Source: Casuarina equisetifolia (taxonomy: Eukaryota > Streptophyta > Magnoliopsida > Fagales > Casuarinaceae). Taken from it: DNA of 64,000 nucleotides. The translations under genes and the position numbers were made by a program. The notes beneath the pieces were generated by a model. It saw only the letters and a list, made by a program, of their open reading frames with translations. It was not told where the DNA came from and did not search any database. The stretch spans positions 26,563,884-26,627,883 of the forward strand of contig CM052356.1 in the NCBI GenBank assembly GCA_028551475.1. The letters run 5' to 3'. Shown piece after piece: positions 11,830-22,733 of the stretch (position 1 is its first letter; each line of letters starts with the position of its first letter).

Positions 11830-13300
11830 TGGCCGTGACGCAGTCATCTTTTTACATAGTTGAATGGCTAGGATTTTCTGCCTTTTTTAGTATAGGCTCC
11901 TGCATGTATCAGGTTTAGATGCTACAAATCTGCATGACTCAGTAGGAGAAGACGTGCTACATCGTCTGGTTTCAGGTCATGATGAAGAATTAGAGAAAAA
12001 ACAATCAACTTTGGATGCTCTATGCACCAAATGCTTGCGCTATCCAAGCTAAGCTTTTGCTTATTTAGAAATTAAAAATCTTTGGATGTAGTAGTTCTTT
12101 TGGTAAGCTCCGTTATTGAACTGTTATTACTTTTCCTTTAGCTTTGTAAGTGTTAGTCAGACTCTTGTGTTTCTTTGTTTGGGATTGCAAGACTACTATT
12201 CGGTGTTTGATAATATTCCAGTCTTTAAGTCTCATAGTGCTTCACTGTGAAGCATGCTTTTCGTTTTCAATATGTATATTAGAAAATGCTTTTAACTATA
12301 CATTTCAAATGGATGAATATAAATGGAGTGTTGAAATCTTTAACTTTGTTATTTTTCTTTGCTCTTTTACTTAGAATAACTTAGTTGAAGCAATTAATGA
12401 CGGAGTCGTTTCAGGTCACGAGGCGAAGGATTAAATTTTGGCAATTATTCTCATAAAATTCATTACTTCCATTGTTATCTCATTGGTGGTAAAGATTAAA
12501 GAGAAGATAAATATAAATAAATGAGGTTGAAAGAAAACAGCATTGTGGCATTTATTAAAATGCAATAAACATTATTAAGATGATGGAACCTATTCAATGA
12601 GGTAGCCCATCTCTGTGGTACAGAACAAATTGTGCCTCCTCTTCAAAGCTAGAAGGCATAGAATTCTTTAATTCATAGGCTTCCACACCCAAAACATACT
12701 AACCATGAAACAACCTCATTTTATGTTTCTTTCTTTTTTATTCTATTTTAGGTGAATGACTAAAAAACTTACTCATTGCTTCCAGGCAATCCTGAATCGG
12801 ACTAAAAGAGACCAAAATTGGGTGCAGGAATGATCTTCATTTGCAACATATAAAAGCAATCAAGGTGCCAACGAAAAGTTATACCCTTAGAAGAAAGGAG
12901 TCTCACTTGTGCCTCTTTTATCTTCTCATTTATATATGACAAGTGGAAATATCCCATATTAAATCTAGAATAATATTTCGATTGTGATTAATCAAGTCAA
13001 ATTCAAACGTATAGATGGATATCCTCGAGGACTGCATCTACATGCTGCTCCAGAATACAAATAAAGATTTATATAGTAAGGGCGTATATCTTTGCTGCAA
13101 TAGGAATTTTTTTTTTTTTGGTACGAATATTGCATTTTTTTTATATTAATCCCCAATCTTTGTTTGACTAGTACAAAGAAATGAACTAATTGTTCGATGA
13201 GCTACACCATAATAAAAATCAGTAAAAAACTCTATCAAACAACTACAAGAGGGAAAGGAGCTTAAGGTCATTGCATTAAACTTTTCCCGGTGTGGAAGTG
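11830..13300. other. Intergenic stretch without a supported gene
   Basis: AT-rich sequence with only short, unsupported reading frames. It contains dispersed repeat E (about 12715-12860), whose partner is at 21108-21262 in the same orientation. Both share TTTATGTTTCTTTCTTTTTT and GAATCGGACTAAAAGAGA. The rest shows nothing I can name. Confidence 0.6.
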
Positions 13301-13309
13301 AAAAAATTA

Positions 13310-13640
13310 GGACAACGAACTGCCGTTGCGCCAGAATTTTATCGCTCGCAAGCCGCTGCCGGCCGCTTGCAATTCTGGAAGCGTCATCGAAGAAGACTCT
13401 CCTAGCAATCCAAATCCGGCGGTAGATACCGCCGTCTGGGTTTCCAGGAGCGCACCGGAAAAGGCAGATCCGGGTGGGGTGAAAGTGTTATTGCCGACTG
13501 AGTTCCCGTTTTGCCGTTGGACTTCCAAATCTGCAGGGAGAACCGGTCACCTGAGCCCACGACTTCTCCAGATCAATCGAGGGCGTGAATTTCTGGGTTG
13601 CGAACTCGCCGGTATCCGTAGGCTCCGGAGGTAAGGGATA
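13310..13640. other. CpG-rich island with open frames on both strands
   Basis: This 330-bp patch is much richer in G+C and CpG than its surroundings (CGCTCGCAAGCCGCTGCCGG, CCGGCGGTAGATACCGCCG). It is open on both strands: 102 codons on plus at 13326-13634, 73 codons on minus. No family motif was recognised. It lies about 450 bp upstream of the LINE remnant, so it may be the LINE 5' region or the first exon of a lost gene. Confidence 0.35.
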
Positions 13641-14089
13641 AAATAAAAAAAATAAAAAAAAAAACTCTGCCTGTTATATTGTATTTTGGTGGATAGAATT
13701 TGTTGTAGAAGTTTTGTTGACTATGTGATATAATTGGTTGGATGTGATTGCTGTATGGGGTGACTTTGATTTGAAGTTTGGAGGGTGAATTTGTGTGATT
13801 GTTGTGTGGTGAAGCTTGCTGCGGTGTGGTTATTTTGGGTCAGCGGAGCCTATTGTTTTGGATTGGTGAGAGGAGACTGTACATACCAAAAACCATGTGT
13901 CTATTAGTTTTTTATAAGTAAATTAAAGGGATTGAAGTGTGGAATTTAAGTAGATCGTTGGTGGAGTAAGGTAGAATCTACCAAGTCTGTTATTATGAGT
14001 AGATAATTTGGTGGGTGCTACCAATATCCTACCTATCAAATTAGTTAATTACCAAGTTGGTACCCTATTGATGGTCAAGCTACATCAAA

Positions 14090-16556
14090 TAATAAACCCA
14101 GATAGTGAAGAGTTTGAGATTAGACACAAAAGAAGAACAAGGAATCTTGAAGATTTTTAGAAATCCTTAGGAGGAAATAATGATGTAGAAGTAAGAAAAA
14201 TGAGATTTGGATATATAACCTTTGCAAATAGAGAAATGGCTAAAGGAAGTATAGCTCAACAGGACAAAGTGAGAATAGAAAAAGAAATTCAAGAAAGTTT
14301 ATTCATAGTGCAATGAGAAAATAAGGAACAAAAGGAAAAGCTAGAAGAGATGAGCAATGTAATCTCTAAAGAAAGTGTTGAACATAAAAGAAAACATGAG
14401 TCTTGGAGTAGGGTTGTAGTAGGAGGTTTAGCACAAAGTGCTCATACAACATATTTGCCCCAATGTTAAATGAAGGAAAAATTAGAGTTGCTCCTCCTAA
14501 GGAAGTAATTGAAGAAGGTAGTAAATTTTATGAAAATTATATTGTGGGATTCTTTCTGGAATCAAAGTTACTTTTCTTTGTAGTAAAAGAAATTATGGAA
14601 AAGCAATAAGGAAAACAAAATTTATTGGATATTATTGCAACAGATAATGGTTTCTTCTTCTTCAGATTTTTCGATAAACAAAATATGGAGAAAGTACTAG
14701 AAGTTGGAATCTATGATGTGGTAGGAAAACTAATGTTTCTTCAAAAATGGCATAATACTATTAGATTGTAGAAAGGAAAAAAATTACTTTAATTTCAATT
14801 TGGATAAAGTTGTATAATGTTCCACATGCTCTATGGGATGAGATTAGAATGAACTATGTTGCCAATGCTATTAGAAAGCCATTATACATAGATAAGGCCA
14901 CTAAGTTAAGACAAAGGATATTATATACAAAGGTATGTGTTGAAATAAACATAAAGTGTTCTTTACCAACTTCATTTGAAATTAATATGAGGAATGATAC
15001 TATCTCTGAGGTAGGAGTGGAGTATTGTTAGTTGCCTGAGATATACAAGAAGTGTGATTGTTTTGGACATAAGGAATGTTTTGTAAAGAAAAAAGAAATG
15101 TGGGTTCCAATGCAAAAAAACTTACTAAGTTAGTTAGAGAACAATGATAAAGGACATGGGGATCAAGGAAATACTAATAAAGGTGATGAAGAACCAATAC
15201 ATGATGACTAGGGACATGAGGATATAGGAGATAAGAATCATAGTAATGTACAAATTGCAAATTCCATACTATATGAAGTTGAATCCCCCCCAAAGGAGCA
15301 AAACATACTACAAAGTCCAAAGGCCAACACAGATCAAAGCAACAAAGCAGGTGTAAATGGACAAGGAAATAAAAGAAGCCATAAAAGGAGTATAGGTAAG
15401 GAGGATAGCATCAATAATAGATTTAATGTGTTAATGAATAATCCTCAGGAACCAAGTGGAGTGGGATGCAATGATATTGAAGGTTTTAAAGGAGAAACTA
15501 CCAAACTTCTAGACAAATGATCATATTTTCATGGAATGTAAAGGCATGAATAAAATCCCTAAACCAAAGGAGGTATAGAATGTGATCAAGAATGCAATTG
15601 TCATTTTGTTAGAATACAAAATAAAAGAAGATAAAGCATAATTGATGATAAATTCTCTTTTTCCTCAGTGGGAATTTGTTCACAATTATAGAGATAATGA
15701 AAATAGAAGGATTTGGATTGTATGGAAGAAGTCACATCTCAACATCACAATGCTTAATAGTTTTTAATAGGTAATGAAGTAGAATGGAAGAGGGGCACAA
15801 AATATGATACTTATCCACAATCTATGCAACAAATGCAACAAATGAGTGAAAGGATCTTTGAAGCAACCTCACACAATGTTATAACAATTATAGGAAGGAC
15901 ATTCAATGGTTGCTTGTAGGAGATTTCAATACAATGAGGAATTTAAATGAAAGGGTTAGTGTGGGTGACAAATGGGTAGAAGGAATAGAAAATTTCAACA
16001 AGTTCATAAGTGATGCAGAACTTATAGAACCAAATTTTGTAAAACCTCTTCTATCATGGACAAATAAAGGTAAGGGAGTAGGATTCAAAGGTGATAAATT
16101 GGATAGATGTTTGGTAAACACTAAATGGTTGCAAATGAATGTGGATTTCTCTATTGAATTCAGTACTCTTGGATTGTCAGAACATAGTCCTTGCATTATT
16201 AATGTTGGCAATAATAGATCAAGATAGAAAAGTGCATTTAGATTTTTCAACTTTTAACAAGACAACCCTAATTTTATAACAATAGTGAAGAATATTTGGC
16301 AACTAAAAGTTGAGGACACAATAATGTATAAAATAGTGACAAAGTTAAAGGAAATGAAAAAAGAGCTGAGGAAGCTAAATAGAGAGGAATTTGAAGAATT
16401 ATCAAGAAAAATAGAAATAGTAAGGAATCAACTATAAATAACATAAGAAAAGCTCTTTGATAACCCTTCAAATACTCAACAAGCATAAAGAAATTCTTCT
16501 CAAGTAAAAATCAAGGAATACTTAGCTAAAAGAGAAAGAGTGTAACAATAGAGTTT
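14090..16556 (+). mobile_element. Decayed LINE (non-LTR retrotransposon): ORF1 and endonuclease, no RT
   Basis: Plus-strand fragments occur in the canonical LINE order. ORF1 remnants include KRKHESWSRVVVGG at about 14390 and a DUF4283-like segment (NVPHALWDEIRMNYVANAI, 14810-15030). It ends in a zinc knuckle (KKCDCFGHKECF, about 15050). The APE-type endonuclease follows: FSWNV at about 15530, then RRIWIVWK at about 15710. The best-preserved piece, 15910-16227, starts LLVGDFNTMRN and ends with SEHSPCI. A Lys/Glu-rich linker (KEMKKELRKLNREEFEEL) runs to about 16440. The reverse transcriptase is missing; the sequence changes abruptly at 16557. Many stops; not active. Confidence 0.8.
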
Positions 16557-17286
16557 TGTTGGATCCTATAGCAACCTAAGAAAGGAGGTGAATTAGGTTT
16601 TTCTTGTAAAAATAACTTCTATTTACGTTCAATTACTTTTTATGCAATCAAATATGACATTCAAAGATATAAAACTTAATCAACAAGCTAATCGAACACA
16701 GGAAAGATGAGACACCAATTTACATGGTGATTCGGCCCTTCTTACTAACTTCCACCTTCTTCTCCTTCAACACAACTAGTTGAAATCTACTTTAGTAGAA
16801 AGTTAGGAGAAACTTTTTCCTATACTTTCTAACTCTTTCTCAAGGAGTCAAACAATCCTTACATCAAAGATTACAATACAATGTGTGTCTCAACACATAT
16901 CAACAAGTCAAAATTTCTCAAACTTATTACAAGCTTAAACAATTTCCTTAAGATATGAAATGTATATTGAAGGTTGCTAAGCTAAGGGCTTTCTAATGAT
17001 AATAAATAAATAATCAAGCCCTAATCACGAAACCCCCAATTGATAACAAAGTTAGGGTTTCATATTTACAAACAAGTATATGTGCACAATAATATTCATA
17101 ATTCAATCAACACATATACAAATAGGAATCTCAAGTAATCTTAAAGAATGAAAGAATTTCTCTGAGATTTCATTTCAACTCAAGCTTCACAAGAGGTATC
17201 TTTAGCTTCTCAAGTAGAATTTCATTTCTTTAGATCTCAATAAATGTAACAACGATTTAGCTTTCTTTCTCAATAGAATAGATGTG
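16557..17286 (-). repeat. LTR-like repeat (possible solo LTR)
   Basis: On the minus strand this roughly 730-bp block ends with CTATAGGATCCAACA at 16557, a typical LTR 3' end (CA). Just before that is AACCTAATTCACCTCC, a sequence common near plant LTR ends. Its 5' border is probably the TGAGAAAG near 17270, inside or next to the chromomethylase exon. The flanks are different genes (LINE left, CMT right), so target-site duplications cannot be used to prove it. No coding capacity. Confidence 0.4.
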
Positions 17287-18085
17287 GAATCTATAATAAT
17301 CTGGAAAGCCTTGCAACCTTGCATATTCCCGCATGGTGAGGATACGGTCTTGCTCTGGATGCAGTGCTACCTACACAAGTTCGTTAGTATATATGAATAT
17401 CCAGAATATATTCTTCCGTCATAAAGTGAATCTGGGGAAGGATGAACCTGATTATGACTACTCGGGCAAGTTACGACCGTGGGCACTGTCTCATCCCACC
17501 ATAACCTTGCAAATGGCCTAGATTTACACCAGGTAAAGGCATAATCTAGAACCTAAAAATAAATAAAGCATGATATTCATCACTATTTGCTGTCTCGCTC
17601 TGTTCAGTCTTCCAAGAAAAATATAAATGCTTTTACTTTTCGTTATAAATTTTTCACCCCATTATGTGATATTACAACACTATAGTGCATTCAAAATCTA
17701 GTAAATGAAACGTTTATTGACAGAAGTATGACAATCACATTAAATTCCGAGTTTTGTAATGAAAATTTTATCAAAATGAAAGTAATGATGTTTCCAGCCA
17801 TCAGGTTACAAACACCCACCAATTGTTTTCCAGATGGCAACAGCTTTTGTTCTTTACTATATCAAATATTTAGTGACTCTAGGTTGAAATCACACCAAAT
17901 TCCGAGGTCTGTTATCATGGGCAAACAAATTTCATTAAAACGAAGATAATTCTGTTTCTAGCAATGAGGTTACAGACACTCACCAATGGTTTTCCAGATG
18001 GCAACAGCTTTTGTTCTTTAGCATCTCGCCGAACCACATTGTCAGCTCCTACAACCACACCAGGAAGGTCTCGAAAACTTGCTCC
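17287..18085 (-). pseudogene. Chromomethylase (CMT-type DNA methyltransferase) gene fragment
   Basis: Three exons read on the minus strand match the C-terminal methyltransferase region of plant CMT2/CMT3. Exon 17984-18085 encodes GASFRDLPGVVVGADN to LPSGKPL, with TATAG acceptor and GTGAGT donor. Exon 17448-17552 encodes VLDYAFTW then [17 protein letters not shown] and HNQ. Exon 17287-17370 encodes [20 protein letters not shown] then GFPDYYRF. All three join in phase 0. The catalytic Cys motif and the N-terminal BAH and chromo domains are absent. The last exon changes to LTR-like sequence after GFPDYYRF, before the expected VGNAV block. CMTs methylate CHG/CHH cytosines at H3K9me2 chromatin; this fragment cannot. 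Confidence 0.85.
17728..18015. repeat. Tandem duplication of about 158 bp inside the CMT fragment
   Basis: The blocks 17730-17860 and 17888-18020 are near copies. Both contain TTTCCAGATGGCAACAGC and TTTTGTTCTTTA, and both cover the 3' end of the CMT exon with its donor and part of the following intron. The left copy has CAATTGTTTTCC for CAATGGTTTTCC and a GTGGGT donor. Confidence 0.85.
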
Positions 18086-18229
18086 CTATAAGTTCTATTA
18101 AGTTAGAAACTGGATAGGGTTGAAGGTCAGATATGAATGTAAATTCTAAATTCATCACTTTTCTTTGGATGTCCCTGCAGCATGTCCTCTTGAGGTATTG
18201 GCACCTGTTGAACCTGGTTCTGAGTCATC

Positions 18230-19743
18230 TTACCAAACACCACCAGGAGGGTTAACTCCAGTTTGGTAAGCCATTGTCGCAATAAGGGATGCCACCACCA
18301 TCAGTGATTCTTGCTTCCGTGTAAACCAATCCTCACGCTTGGTATCGTTATTCGAATGACTTTGTGGGTTTGTTGGATCAATACGGTCATGCGCAGGCAG
18401 GGGCACATGCCTGGGGATTGAAGCTGGAGTCCTATCCGCAACTGAAGGAATTTTTGAGGTTCTTAAGGCCCCTGTGCCTCGAAGGGACTCCAAAATGTCC
18501 AAATCTTTAACACGTCTACAACTTCTTGTCAGTAGATCTAATGCCGTGAATCCACACCCGTTTATAGCATTTATCTCTACTCTTGTATTGTCTATAAGGA
18601 AGTTTACAGTCTGCATAATACAATATATTATTCGGAATCAAAAAGGAAAAACAAGTAATGAAATCTATTTGTTATTTCAGACTAGCAAATTTATAGAAAC
18701 TAAACGTATATGCATGATGAGTCAAAGTTTTGGAACTCTGTCCACGACCTTCCCCTTAAAGATCATATTGAAAGGAAAATAAATTTATTTTCCTGAAACT
18801 ATTTTCAAAGAATCCAAAAAAAGTTGAATTTAAAAAGAAACATCTCTTTGTTTTAAGAGTTAAAAGAGAATAGATTCATTGGATGTCCTATTTGTGTCAA
18901 ACAATGTTTTCACAAAATTAAAGGATATCTTTGGATGGTAGATTCATCCAAATTATTTGTCTTCTTATACTTGGTTCCCAAGTTTTTTGAATGTTAGAAA
19001 TTCTATTCAAGTATAGGAGTCTTAATAACAAGAAGAAAGGGCCCTGTCATTGTGGTCTGGATGAATCCATACTAGGGACCTACGCTTATCCAAAAAGCAA
19101 TGAAAAGAATTGTCATGGGGAATGGTAAGCTTTTTTGTCTCTACTTCTTATGTTATAATATGACGCATACCTCAATTTGTTTCTCGGCAACAGCAAGGTG
19201 CAGGATAGTAAAGCCATCATCTTCTTTAGCTTTCACTAATTCATCATCCAGGCTCTCCACCAATATCTTCAGAGCTTCCAACTGATTGTATTTTACGTAT
19301 AAATGCAATATGGTCTCATTCCGATGCACCGTGACTTGTGCCGCAAAAGGTCTAGCTTGGACTAGCTCTTTCAGGACATCGACTTGGGCTTTCATGGCAG
19401 CAAGGTGGAGAGGGTTTCTTCCATCTTGGTCACGGACAAAGCACATATCTGGGCTAACCCGTAACAACTTCTTTACGATTTCAACATACCCCTTTGCAGA
19501 TGCTAAGTGGAGAGGTGATAATCGCTGAGAATCTAATTGTTTTGAAAGTTCAGGCTTTCGATCCAATATCTTCTCCACAAATTCGGAGTGTCCGAGCATC
19601 GCTGTTACATGCAATGGAGTCTCGCCGAGGCAATTAACGATGACTCTGTCAAGAATCAAGCGGTCTTGCCGAAGCAACTCCGTTAATACGGTAGCATTCC
19701 CTTCTAGTGCTGCCTCATAAAGGATAGTTTGCATTCTATCCAT
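18230..19743 (-). CDS. Truncated ankyrin-repeat protein with a single membrane span (copy 3)
   Basis: Exon 1 (19171-19743) is open and starts MDRMQTILYEAALEGN. Exon 2 (18230-18610) joins it in phase 0 exactly as in copy 2. The frame ends at a TAA (18230-18232) just after the PGG motif (NPPGGVW), where copy 2 reads Gln. The product would be 317 aa: five ankyrin repeats, the PGG domain and only the first of four hydrophobic segments. Ankyrin homology continues past the stop to about 18168 and then switches to CMT intron sequence. It may be an expressed short form or a pseudogene. The open frame favours recent truncation. The stop mutation also makes a GGTAAGA donor-like site. Confidence 0.6.
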
Positions 19744-19844
19744 CTTGTGCGAAATGTGTGCGAGTAGCTAGATCAGGGGTGGCCACTTAGTACACGACTA
19801 TTGTTGCCTGCTCGACTCGAATAAATTGACCCGGTGAAGCAGAA

Positions 19845-20640
19845 AACAAAAAGGGAAGGACAAACCAGTTCACAATAAAATAGCTTGACGCAAGAGAGAG
19901 AAGGTAAACGCAAGAGAGAGAAGTTCAACGAAAGAGAGAGAGGGTGAGGGAACCAAAGATATGTTGAGAGTTGCTGAAATTATCACCACTCCGATAAGTG
20001 CAGGAACGTGATTGTTAGATGTGAAGAGTGGTAACGGTTAAAGAAGAATGTGAAGAGTGGTTAGACGTAAAGAGTGGTAAGCAACAAATTAATATATTTT
20101 GTGATTGTTTTTCGTTTAGACAAATTGCTTAGTAAGGTTTTTATTTTTACCTTGGAACTGTCGAGTCTGTGAGTCATTGAGCTATTGTGTTTGTAAGCCT
20201 TAAAACTTTTATTTGTGTTGTTTTTTGATTATTTATATTGCTATTTCAATTGTTATTTAAATATAACAAAATATCAAATTGTTGGGTTGTGTTTTTTCCT
20301 ACTGTTGAGAGATACCAGAAAACCAACAAGATAGAGAAGGTAGTCGATCTCTACCGAGGGAGAACCGGACCTCCTAGCCAAACGTTGAGAAACTTGCCTA
20401 CCCTTATTCAGCCTGTTACGTTACTTAAATATGCTTGACGCAAGAGAGAGAAGGTAAACGCAAGAGAGAGAACCAAAGATAGAGAAGGTAGTCGATCTCT
20501 ACTGAGGGAGAACCGGACCTCCTAGCCAAACGTTGAGAAACTTGCCTACCTTTATTTATCCTGTTACGTTACTTAAATATAAGCTTTGGTTTTAGACGTA
20601 TCAGCAGCTGTCAAAATCTCAGCTATGCAGATTACATGTC
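19845..20640. repeat. Direct repeats in a non-coding stretch
   Basis: A block with GTAGTCGATCTCTACYGAGG, GAGAACCGGACCTCCTAGCC and CTGTTACGTTACTTAAATAT occurs at 20331-20430 and again at 20479-20580. It is preceded by CTTGACGCAAGAGAGAGAAGG motifs, also seen near 19885. Short GTGAAGAGTGG repeats lie at about 20020-20075. No gene is supported. The frame at 20636-20995 is open but resembles nothing. Confidence 0.7.
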
Positions 20641-20939
20641 CCTCACCAGCATGGAAGTTCATACCCAGTCCTACCCTAAAGCGGGTTACAAACACTCATT
20701 CAGGATGAGTGCGGCCTACTGTAGAAAACGAAACCAAACAAATAACATAATGGCTGATCACGACACGTCCGTCACTGGTATAGTGCACAAAACTGAGCCT
20801 ATAACTCTCATCCCTTCATCTGCTCGCGTGTCCTTCACCACGCCTGGACGTTTTCCGTTGTGCCAGCATTGCTTGCTCGCTAGCTGGTGCACTGCATGGA
20901 GTCCTTGCTTGCACGATGTTATCGGCCATGTAGTCGTAT

Positions 20940-21262
20940 CAGAAGATAAAATCCCCAAAATACAATCGTTCAAGAAAGAAGAAGAAGAACCCTAGTAATC
21001 TTTTATACCTGAGAAGGGGAGGAACAACCTCCACAAGGGACCGGTTTGTTACATGGACTGGAAGAAAATTAAACAGAAGGGGAAACCGTCCAGTCGACTA
21101 ACAAACTCATTTTATGTTTCTTTCTTTTTTCTTCTATTTTAGGTAAATGACTAACAAAATTACTCATTTCTTCCAGACAATCTTGAATCGGACTAAAAGA
21201 GACAAAAATTGTGTGCATAAATGATTTTCATTTGCAACATATAAAAACAGTCAAGGTGCCAG
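20940..21262. repeat. Dispersed repeats C (copy 2) and E (copy 2), adjacent
   Basis: Bases 20940-21102 match block C at 7960-8105. Bases 21108-21262 match block E at about 12715-12860. The two blocks are next to each other here but separate elsewhere, so each is an independent repeat unit or the boundary was made by rearrangement. Confidence 0.7.
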
Positions 21263-21479
21263 TCAAGGTAACAAAGGATGGGTTACATTTTTACTTAAAA
21301 GTTGTCTACATTTCAATGTACTCAACTCTTACATGTTTTGAGAATTGATTATTTAATATTACAATATTATACAGGGGTCAAGTTTTTATTATGGGCGATG
21401 GAGATAACGTTGTCGTCCCTTGAATTATTTATCAAGCTTAGGCATAGGCTTATGCATCCACTTGTAGTCGACATATATT

Positions 21480-22010
21480 AAAAGTGGATGTTGTCCCATA
21501 TTAGAAGTGTCAAGAATGAACTTATAAGCTTATAAATGACAAGGATTTTTTATTTAATATCTTAAAATTTTAAAATAGACCTTTATACTATAATATAATA
21601 TTAGAATAAAAAATAGACCTTCACTTTGTAATCCTCCATGTCCTAAAGTTGGACTTCAATCCACATACAATGCTTATATCAGCATGCATGAAAGAGGAAG
21701 TATTAAAAATAGGTGTTATTCCATATTTGAAGCATAAAGATGAACCCTTAAATTTATAAATAATGAGATTTTTTTACCTAATACCTTAAAATTATAGAAT
21801 TGACTCTCACACTCTAATATGGTATTAAAATATAGAATGCACTTCTGCTTTATAAATCATTATGTCTCAAAGTTTTATTTTTTTTCACGTACAATGTTTA
21901 TATCAGTATACACATGATGCCTTGAGTTTATAAATAATAAAATATTTTTATTTAATATCTTAAAATTTTGAAATGAACTCTCACGTTCTAATAACATAAC
22001 TTCCAATCAA
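21480..22010. repeat. Diverged tandem repeats, AT-rich
   Basis: Two to three degenerate copies of a unit of roughly 200 bp lie head to tail. Each has TTTATAAATAATGAGAT-like, AATATCTTAAAATTTT-like and CACTCTAATA-like words, followed by ACAATGYTTATATCAG in two of them. No coding potential. This looks like an old minisatellite or nested copies of a small element. Confidence 0.5.
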
Positions 22011-22613
22011 TCGGCTTGGCGTTGAGATTAGGTGGCGTGACTGCCGTTTATAAGAGAAAAATGTGTGCTGAATACGACAAAAGGTGTAGGCTCATTAAGA
22101 CAAAGGTGCTGTCTCACTGAGATGTCAAAAGAATAGCCTGTGACTAGCGTGCCAAGCGTGCTGTGAGAGATGGCGCAGACCGGAGAATCATATGAAACTT
22201 TTATTTTTGTTGAATTTGAAAAAGTATCTCTTGTATTTTGTAGTATCGATGACTGGCTTTGTTTATGTGGGTTGCTTGTAGCAGTTTTTCAATAACATTT
22301 TGAACACTATCTGAAGTTCTGTAGAATTTCTTGTGTTGTGAGCATTTTCGTTGGGTGCTTTTGTAATATCTTAGAACTGTTCTTTTGTTCAATCTATTCT
22401 TTTTTTTTCATTCTAAAACTCATCACTTGATACACTCATTGTCGAGCATCAATCCTTCCATGCTATTCATCAACTGTAATTTGGTGACCGTCTTTATCAC
22501 TTAGGTCGGTGGTGGGGATAGATGGAGACTCTTCATCCAAGAGACATAGTTGGTCAGCAATATGTTCTGATTTGTTTGCTCTTTTATCCATGACAGTTCC
22601 ACTAGCAACAGAC

Positions 22614-22733
22614 AAATTACTTAGGAATTTAGATTTGTGGGGGGTAATCGTTGTAGAATGATAAGCCATATGAAAGGTAATCTGGAACAAGATTTTCCAT
22701 AGCTCTTACTCGTTGTGGGACCTTCACAAAATG
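22614..22733. repeat. Short dispersed repeat B, copy 2
   Basis: Partner of 7748-7862. The surrounding 22010-23640 stretch has only weak open frames (for example 22463-22690 and 23251-23589, both on the minus strand) with no recognised domain. Confidence 0.65.

Larger units (their letters stand above)
10340..11830 (+). mobile_element. Decayed Ty1/copia pol remnant (RT start to RNase H end)
   Basis: Pieces of a copia polyprotein appear in order on the plus strand, with stops and frameshifts. The RT entry motif (MEKEYEIFMKNQ, then AVKSKWVYKLKLKYD) is at 10369-10500. The RT C-terminal region (EEDG-type kink then NPTKFKKLIEKLLHISITKP) is at about 11230-11340. The pattern KRVLRYLERTQEYGLV in another frame is at about 11410-11460. 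The RNase H tail (QHARILTKVLLRGKFEELKAKFGVS) is at about 11700-11790. A miniature LTR element interrupts it between the first two pieces. Long dead; no LTR of its own was recognised. From 9660 to 10340 there are only weak traces. Confidence 0.75.

Noticed and set aside
17333..17521. Plus-strand frame (62 codons) with [20 protein letters not shown], at first sight like a methionine aminopeptidase linker
   Set aside because: The opposite strand reads as two chromomethylase exons with correct splice sites ([23 protein letters not shown]). The plus frame is its antisense shadow.
20636..20995. 119-codon plus frame, with an overlapping 71-codon minus frame
   Set aside because: No recognisable domain, no splice context, and it runs into repeat C. 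Coding potential is not supported.
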